Source: Pyrenopolyporus hunteri | Taxonomy: Eukaryota > Ascomycota > Sordariomycetes > Xylariales > Hypoxylaceae | Assembly (NCBI GenBank): GCA_902806595.1 | Contig: CADCXC010000004.1 | Coordinates: forward strand, 310,001 to 374,000 | Reading direction: 5' to 3' | DNA length: 64,000 bases | In this document: positions 57,646-64,000 of the stretch, one piece after another | Layout: every line of letters starts with the position of its first letter | Position numbering within the stretch: position 1 is the first letter of the stretch | Made by a program: the position numbers and the translations under genes | The notes under the pieces: model-generated | What the model saw: the letters and a program-made list of their open reading frames with translations, nothing else | Told to the model about the DNA's origin: nothing | The model's database searches: none

Positions 57646-60600
57646 ATGTCTACACGTAGCACTCGAGCGAGAAGCCGTGCCACTCATGCGAGTAGCACTC
57701 CTGGGACTGCACGTCAGGGTCCGTATTATGAGCCGCCTTCAGCAGATCTCCCCAGCCTATACCCGGTACATGACGGATCATACGGCGTCAACACGCTCAT
57801 AAATATCGACCCTGTCTCTGTGGGCAAGAAACGCGGGAGGAAACCCAAGGCCGGTTTCATCAATGAGGACGAGGAGGATAGGCGGTTCGCTAGGCGAATG
57901 AAGGGCAGAGACGGCAAACGCTACGCTATGGAAAATGACCTCAAGAAAATTATCGAGGAAACCGTCGAGGAGGCTGAAAGAGCCGACGAGGGCGACCAGG
58001 AAATGGACTACCTAGAACAGGAAGAGCCGGACGTACCCTACCCCCCACAACCAGAAACCCAACAAGTAGGGTCTCAGAATGGTTTCTATGAAGACCAATA
58101 CCCACAGTCTGGCCAGGCGGCCTTCGCTGGGGCTACGAACGCGGCGGGGGACCGGCAACCAGATCCCGAAACATGGGACATTTACGAAACAGGAACCCAA
58201 CATGAAGATACACATGAGACAGAGCACCAACGGGAACCCGAAGATCAAGAGCAAACTGGGGTTCAAGAGCGAGCTGAAGATCGAGAGCAAACCGGCCCCG
58301 AAGGTAGAGACGATGGTTCAGAGCGTTGGGACATTCGGTCTATCATTGAACCTGACTTCCCAGAACCATTGCCCCCTATTCCCACGTTGGGCCGCTTCTT
58401 TACATCTAAGAAGGAAAGTAAGATGAGACCGCCCTACGCGCCCGTCCAATATAGATCTCCAGATCCGTACGCTCTCATCCATAATCGATACCCGTCTGCG
58501 CCTCCTTCAACTGAAGTGTCATTCTATGGAGTGCCAACGGGGACAGGTGCCATGGGTCCGCGTTCACCATCCGATTTCGATTTCCGCCCCAGTTCATCGA
58601 AGAGCTTCAATACCGAGAACACATTATACGGCAACGCAGCCCTAAGAACACCCCAAAGCAGGGCCGGCTCCGCGCCCATGCCTAGTGCTTCTCCAGCCAA
58701 AGCAGATCCCCAACAGGGCAACTTTACAACTACAAAGCAACCCACAATAGAAAATGCAGAAGGTCTAAAAATAAATCAAGGCGCGGTAACCGCTGGGCCT
58801 TCATCCTCTATCCAGGCTTACTTCGCATCAATTCCCGAGCTCACGAACAACATCTACAACTACTTAAACGCCGACCCTCCACCTCTGGAGCCTTCTGAAA
58901 ATACGCGGCCGGACGGGCTGTCACAGGATGAATGGAAAATAATAAACGACCTTATCAATGATATGCGAGGGGTGCCAAGGCAACAGCCTTCTAGCGCATC
59001 ATATCTTCCTATCCAGTCTCTAGACCATCTAGGTGATGATGAGATCCAAGCGGTGAAGTATCTGATAAGCGATATGGGTAGCGATCGGGACAGAGCAGCC
59101 CAAATTTCGGCCAAATTAGACGAAGTTATTAGGTATCGCGCAGAGGTCTCGAGGAGAGAAAAGAACCGATTAGCCAATCAATTAAGGACGGGAAACGGCG
59201 CTCCTTCCATTAACGCTACCGGAAGCACGGATGTAAATACCGGCGATAACTCCTATGACTATAGAGAGGCCGACGTTCCTCACGGCAACTATGGGCCTCC
59301 CCAATATCCGGCTCCCAACTATACAATCCCCAATAGTACACAAAACGCGGCCCCGCAACCTATGCAATATGTGGACGACGACGAAGATGCCAGAACTATC
59401 GAGAATTTCGACGATGCCGATGATGAGGGTGCTGATGATAACGATGCAGATGATCGGGCTGCTTCGAAAAGCTCTCTGGCCAGTTCGCTAAGTGATTCAA
59501 GCGAAGATTATAGAGCGCTGCCTAAGAAGAAGCAACCTAGAGCCGCTTTAGGCCGAAAACAACGTTCGTCCAACTGGAGTTTAGAAAGCCTGAATCCTTG
59601 GAGAAACGTAGCCTTTGTATTCCTCTCTATCCTAGGTGGGGCTTGGATTCTGTTAACCATCATCAGCCGCGGTTCCGTACCATCGTATGACCCCATATCC
59701 CCAGACGCCGGCGCGTGGTGTTGTGGTTGGGGGAGCATAAAAAACGGATTCCGTCAGATCATTCCGTCAGGAATCGGCAACGGGTTTCGTAACGAGAAGA
59801 CATATGAAGCACAGTCGAAGGCCATGCAGGACCTCTTATCGAGGATCCCCGACACGGTCTTCGTCGAGTTAGACAGTAACGGGAAACCTAGAATAACAGA
59901 GGACTTCTGGCACGCCTTGCGAAACTTAATCAAGGAAGATAACATCATCCTGACGTTGGAAAATGCGACGAAGGACGGCCCCCAAATCTCGGATGCGCAC
60001 TGGCTCGCGATTAAGTCACGCCTTAATAAGCATAGGTTTGAGATACCTCAGGTGCGAAACGCTTCGTCGGGAGGTGATGAGGGGCGTGCGGATAAGGGGC
60101 AATGTCTGCGTTTCTGGGATACCTGGGTCAGCCAGAACGAGGAATTATTGAAGAAAAAGGTGGGCGGAGCGGCCCTCTCCCGGGAAGAGTTCGCAAAGTT
60201 ATTCCGGGAGGAAATTCGGGCTTACCAGCAAGATATCCGCAGAGAGCTAGCGGCCCAGGATGCTCGGATCAAAGATATTATAGACACGGTGGCTAGGCTC
60301 GGCAGGTCGGCCAAGGACTCACAAGGGCTAACCGAGTCGGAGGTGAGAGCCATCTGCGACGCCGTCGTCAAGAGAGCCATTGAGAATGCCAAACTGGATG
60401 CCATGGCCAACGGGCGCATACGCGGCCAGGCCAACGACATGTTCATCAATCAAGTCAACTTTTTCGCGTTGGGATCTGGCGCGACCGTCGATCCAGACCT
60501 CAGCTCGAAGCGTTGGGTAGCACCAAAGGATCATCACAAGCACCAGTCTAAGAACTGGTTTCAACGCGGCCCCCGACTCCTGCCTCCGTCGGCCGCCGTG

Positions 60601-61131
60601 TCCCCTTGGAGCGAAGAGGGCGAGTGTTTCTGCGCCGGAAGAATTGTCAGGGACAAACCACAGATAAATGTTGACGTCGGGGTGTTGACAAGCCGCTTCA
60701 TCATCCCACAGCATCTTGTGGTCGAAAATATCCTGGCCGGGTCCACACTCGAACCGGGCACCATGCCGAAGGACATCGAAGTGTGGGTACAGATCGAAGA
60801 GGTGACCCTACGCGAAGAGGTACGCGCTTTTTCGGTCAACAACCTCCCTGCTACGCCCGAAAACTCGTCAACGACGGCCCCAAACCCCCTTGACGAGTCC
60901 TTCGTCAAGATCGGCCACTTCGTCTACGAGAATAGGGACTTCGGTGACGGCGTTCAGGTGTTCAAAATGAGCGGCGAGCTCTCGCGCATGCGCGTCGTGA
61001 CTAACACTATCATCGTCCGCGGCGTGACAAACTACGGCGATGATCATACGTGCTTCTACCGTCTGAGGATGTACGGCGAGGTCGTAGATGAAGGACCGTG
61101 GCAGAAGTCGGAGAAAGGCTCGCGTAGGTAG
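57646..61131 (+). CDS. SUN-domain nuclear envelope protein (Sad1/UNC-84 type)
   Basis: Single exon, 1161 residues from ATG 57646. The N-terminal 640 residues are long, acidic and probably disordered nucleoplasmic sequence, with a basic KKRGRKPK patch near 62-69 that could bind AT-rich DNA (AT-hook-like) or act in import. One transmembrane helix lies at about 654-678 (NVAFVFLSILGGAWILLTII). A charged, partly coiled-coil luminal region runs about 720-925. The SUN domain is about 985-1155: CFCAGRI, a beta-rich core (FIIPQHLVVENI; PKDIEVWVQI), then VKIGHFVYE and the hallmark end CFYRLRMYGE. SUN proteins span the inner nuclear membrane, pair with KASH proteins and anchor telomeres or the spindle pole body. 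The nucleoplasmic part is much longer than in yeast Mps3 or Sad1. Confidence 0.93.
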   Translation: MSTRSTRARSRATHASSTPGTARQGPYYEPPSADLPSLYPVHDGSYGVNTLINIDPVSVGKKRGRKPKAGFINEDEEDRRFARRMKGRDGKRYAMENDLKKIIEETVEEAERADEGDQEMDYLEQEEPDVPYPPQPETQQVGSQNGFYEDQYPQSGQAAFAGATNAAGDRQPDPETWDIYETGTQHEDTHETEHQREPEDQEQTGVQERAEDREQTGPEGRDDGSERWDIRSIIEPDFPEPLPPIPTLGRFFTSKKESKMRPPYAPVQYRSPDPYALIHNRYPSAPPSTEVSFYGVPTGTGAMGPRSPSDFDFRPSSSKSFNTENTLYGNAALRTPQSRAGSAPMPSASPAKADPQQGNFTTTKQPTIENAEGLKINQGAVTAGPSSSIQAYFASIPELTNNIYNYLNADPPPLEPSENTRPDGLSQDEWKIINDLINDMRGVPRQQPSSASYLPIQSLDHLGDDEIQAVKYLISDMGSDRDRAAQISAKLDEVIRYRAEVSRREKNRLANQLRTGNGAPSINATGSTDVNTGDNSYDYREADVPHGNYGPPQYPAPNYTIPNSTQNAAPQPMQYVDDDEDARTIENFDDADDEGADDNDADDRAASKSSLASSLSDSSEDYRALPKKKQPRAALGRKQRSSNWSLESLNPWRNVAFVFLSILGGAWILLTIISRGSVPSYDPISPDAGAWCCGWGSIKNGFRQIIPSGIGNGFRNEKTYEAQSKAMQDLLSRIPDTVFVELDSNGKPRITEDFWHALRNLIKEDNIILTLENATKDGPQISDAHWLAIKSRLNKHRFEIPQVRNASSGGDEGRADKGQCLRFWDTWVSQNEELLKKKVGGAALSREEFAKLFREEIRAYQQDIRRELAAQDARIKDIIDTVARLGRSAKDSQGLTESEVRAICDAVVKRAIENAKLDAMANGRIRGQANDMFINQVNFFALGSGATVDPDLSSKRWVAPKDHHKHQSKNWFQRGPRLLPPSAAVSPWSEEGECFCAGRIVRDKPQINVDVGVLTSRFIIPQHLVVENILAGSTLEPGTMPKDIEVWVQIEEVTLREEVRAFSVNNLPATPENSSTTAPNPLDESFVKIGHFVYENRDFGDGVQVFKMSGELSRMRVVTNTIIVRGVTNYGDDHTCFYRLRMYGEVVDEGPWQKSEKGSRR

Positions 61132-62190
61132 AGCGGAACAAAGTATAGCCCGCTGGTCTATCAGTTAATTAAGCGGAGGGCCAGACGCGGAGACATATAG
61201 ACGGGATTAAGTTCAGTTGACAAGTTAAGTAGCGGGTAGTAGTCCCATAAGCGTTAGTCATTAGTCGGCAAAAGCAAGCAAACAAGTAAGCAAGCAAGCA
61301 AGAAAGCTTAGGAGTTCTGGCATCGAGTCTCGGGTTCATTTTCTTTTCTTCCCCGCGAACGATCGGAGTCGAGGGTGGCAGGTTGGTTGATCGGTTGACC
61401 GAGAGTCGGAGGGGTGGGCGGCTGGCAGATAGGCAGACAGACGAAAGGGAGAATAGATGTGATGATACCACCTTCCGAGTGTATAGTCTTTTAACTCAAT
61501 TCCACCTCTTTTTCGCTTCTTCCCTTATTCCTACTCCTTTGCTAGTCGCTTATAAGCTAAATTATACATGCACACATACCTACCTACCTAGGCGCCTTAA
61601 CCAGACATTATCATTAGAACGAGACAAAGACTATGGCTACTTGCTCATCCACTTGCCTGCCTACCTATCATTTACGTATGATATGAATATGGATGACTGA
61701 GGGTTTGAGTTACGCGCTATTTTTTATTATGTCCTTTGCTCTTACGCTATACGTACGGTGAATACCATAATGGGCGAATATATTTTATTCTTTCTCTCAA
61801 CAGCCTGGAGAAATATAAACGGAGATTGATATCTAAGGTAACTGAGCAAGAAAGCAAGTAGGAGAGTTAAATACCCAGTCCCCTCTTTATCTAACCCAAC
61901 CCGCCCACCTGTTCGAACTCTTATAGCTTGTATATCCCCCGTAATAGGTGTGGATTTGTATCGTACCTACCGCCGAGGTGTAGGTAGGTACCGTGTATAG
62001 ATATATTCAAGATTCCATGGATTCCGCCCCGTGATGCTTCTTCGTAGCATGTTTATCGTCGTCTTTTACGATCGCCGTCGTAATACTATGCGATTTTCCC
62101 GCTGCCCAAGCCGTAGTTACGGAGTGGACAGCTATCGTCTAATTGCTCCTCATCTACTTATTCTCCCTTACGAGGAAATGTATAGCAACG
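61132..62190. other. Convergent spacer, SUN gene and FAD1
   Basis: 1.06 kb holding both 3' regions, an AAGC microsatellite at about 61271-61307 and TACC/GGTA units at 61578-61593 and 61980-61992. No gene supported. Confidence 0.5.
61271..61307 (+). repeat. AAGC microsatellite
   Basis: Imperfect tandem CAAG/AAGC units, about nine copies. Confidence 0.75.
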
Positions 62191-63329
62191 CTATCGATCT
62201 CTACCGAGACGCTCCTCTCTATCTTCAGTCAATTCATAGGCCGGTCGGAAATGTTGCCCTTCAGTCTTGCTGTTAGATCCCTTCCCCTCCTCCTTCAATG
62301 CCGGGTTAGGGTGTGTGTCGTCGATGCCGCCTAGCGATGTGTATCCCATATCGTATAAAGGGCAGTACGGGATGCCTAAGGCCCGTATGAACTATCGCTC
62401 GGTCTCAGTATTCTCTCTTACACGTGTTTACCACCTAGAGTGACGGAGAGGATAGAACGATAAAGAACACATGGGGGAACAAAGAAGAGGGTCAACTTAC
62501 GCCCCACACCTCGCGATAGTGCCAGTCGATAACAGGATGTATGCGCATAAAGCGAGGCCAGTCGGCGTCGGTCTCGTCGAAGAACGTCAGGTCAGCGCCG
62601 TGCGGGTCCGTGCGCCTCGTTCCCACGAATACAGCTTTGACTTCGGGGCGCTCGCGCAGGTACGCCGTCAGCGCGGGTTTCATGGGCTGGTTCGACGTGG
62701 TTAGGTCTAAGTGGTACGTTTTCGAGGTCGCCGCGACGAATTCGTCGACCTCGGCGAAGGGGAGCGGCGGTCGGATGTAGAGGGCTTGTAGTCGACGCGG
62801 GAACGGCGGGGGCGAGGAACGTGACGAGTTCTGAGCGGGTGAGGAGGTTTGAGATGTGGATCGTTGCAGCGAGATGGAGGACGGCAGCGACGCGAGGATA
62901 AGAATTAGTAGGACGAGGCAGTCCTTGCCGCCGTTGTAAGACAATGACAGCTCTTCAGGCCTGTCGAATCGTGGTTAGTACTTATAGAGTTGTTTGCTCA
63001 ATCGATTCCTACGGGACTCCCTCCATTATTCATCCCGACTGCCTCTCGATTTTCTCGACCAGGATGGGAACCATAGACGGATAGGGACGAAGGAGGGTGA
63101 AGAGAAAGGGAGGTGTGCGTCACCTGTACCGCCGCAGCGCCTCGTCGATGACACCCCGGGCAACAATGATCTGGTTCTTCACGGAGTTGAGAACCTCATC
63201 TTCTGTCGGTGCGTCGAGGAAGTTGTCAACCTTGGCCTTGAGCTCGCGACACAGCACCTCCAGCTCGTTGGGGGTGGCGCCATTCGTACGGGGGCTGGAC
63301 TGTGCCGACCCGTTGTCGAGCGCCGCCAT
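62191..63329 (-). CDS. FAD1: FAD synthase (FMN adenylyltransferase)
   Basis: Exons 63329-63124, 62960-62501 and 62391-62191 give 288 residues (yeast Fad1 is 306). The PAPS-reductase-like core starts across intron 1: RPEELSLSYNGGKDCLVLL, the PP-loop-type ATP site. Then follow LQALYIRPPLPFAEVDEFV, FVGTRRTDPHGADLTFF and HPVIDWHYREVWGF. Exon 3 supplies the family's C-terminal block: PYCPLYDMGYTSLGG, DDTHPNPAL, FRPAYELTEDREERLGRD. It makes FAD from FMN and ATP in the cytosol. Start at ATG 63329, because the longer frame begins only with TTG. Intron 1 (163 bases) and intron 2 (109 bases) have GTGACG and GTAAGT donors. The raw exon 2 frame ends soon after the donor, so exon 3 is easy to miss. Confidence 0.94.
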
Positions 63330-64000
63330 ATCCTTCTCGGTACGATTCAATGGTCCGGGGCTTCTATAGTATAGTCTCCGTCGCAGTCGTCGGTAGGGTT
63401 TCGTTGTCCTTCCAAGGCTGAGAGAGAACGGCGGGGGTTATTCATGGGACGCCGCTTGCCATGCTTTTCTGCGTCTTTAGGAGACGGTAGGAGTGGTGGT
63501 GGTGGTAGTCGGTGTCGTTATTTCTGTCGGGTCAAACTCGGAGGACATATGGACGCAAAGGTTTTATAGTCGGACGACGAATATGAGTAATAGTGGACCT
63601 TGCCGTCGCGGGCTGACGAGAGCTGGAGGTTGAGTTGAGCAAGAAATGCGACGTTCCTTACAGTAAGATTCCAGAATTTTATGGGTCACGTACAACCCTC
63701 GCCGGCCTTTTGATGACGGGGAAGGCTCATGGAGGGGTCGCGGGGTTCTGGTGGGGCATTTCCCTTGGGCACACTCTAGCTATCTGCCTAGGTAGGTAGG
63801 TACCTACTATATACACTAAGACCGGGCAGCCTACATTATATTTCAGGCTATGTTCCCTCTAAAGCACAGCTGCCTAGGGTACAACCTTAGCAGACCGGTT
63901 AGGTCACATTTGAATACACCCGTAGGCTTGTTCGCGCACGTTTCTTATCGATTAGGTATGACCTTATAAACTCGTCCCCTGGCCGTATGCGAAGCTCGTG
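63330..64000. other. FAD1 upstream region to window end
   Basis: 670 bases with a GGTGGT stretch at 63490-63510 and a GGTA/TACC palindrome at 63786-63808. No further gene seen before the window ends. Confidence 0.5.

Overview
The window looks like nuclear DNA of a filamentous ascomycete (Pezizomycotina, most likely Sordariomycetes; a Xylariales-type genome is my guess only). Genes carry short GT-AG introns of about 50-190 bp and are widely spaced. Gene content is typical of such fungi: a cellobiose dehydrogenase with a cellulose-binding module, a SUN protein, GAL10, FAD synthase, a ferric reductase and a Ctr copper transporter. Two long blocks (1-6765 and 32088-40512) and one short island (about 24656-25275) have been drained of C and G, with remaining cytosines almost only in CpG. 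That is the mark of heavy repeat-induced point mutation (RIP) of transposable elements.

Layout. 1-6765: RIP-destroyed repeat, cut by the window edge. 7396-9141 (+): TLDc-type protein, RTC5-like. 9557-11746 (-): ferric reductase. 14233-14867 (+, 2 exons): Ctr copper transporter. FRE and CTR are divergent across a 2.5 kb spacer that holds an internal telomere-type repeat and paired GCTCA boxes. 16096-17010 (+, 3 exons): HD-domain 5'-nucleotidase of the HDDC2/YGK1 family. 19011-20558 (+): unknown protein. 21591-21896 (+): possible small lysine-rich protein. 22684-24165 (-): cysteine-rich protein. 26547-29698 (+, 12 exons): secreted cellobiose dehydrogenase, which is intact once spliced. 30432-30695 (-): small charged ORF. 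32088-40512: an 8.4 kb RIP-hit element with terminal inverted repeats and older repeats inside it. 41489-42649 (+): unknown protein. 44350-45410 (-, 2 exons): Mpv17/Sym1-type membrane protein. 46566-52259 (-): 1.9-thousand-residue ankyrin protein. 53805-55212 (-, 4 exons): UDP-glucose 4-epimerase, with a GC-AG intron. 57646-61131 (+): SUN-domain protein. 62191-63329 (-, 3 exons): FAD synthase.

How the genes relate. There is no obvious single gene cluster. The clearest functional pair is ferric reductase plus Ctr transporter, since surface reductases make Cu(I) for Ctr proteins. Cellobiose dehydrogenase needs heme and FAD; FAD synthase at the far end supplies FAD to the whole cell, but nothing in the sequence links the two. 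The rest is housekeeping or orphan genes between transposon graveyards.

The gene-free DNA is peppered with palindromic GGTA/TACC tetranucleotide runs. No rRNA, tRNA or CRISPR array was recognised. All calls come from reading the sequence; no database search was run. Several exon models (CDH, GAL10, FAD1, CTR, HD protein, Mpv17) were joined by hand from splice signals and reading-frame phase, and each total length is a multiple of three.
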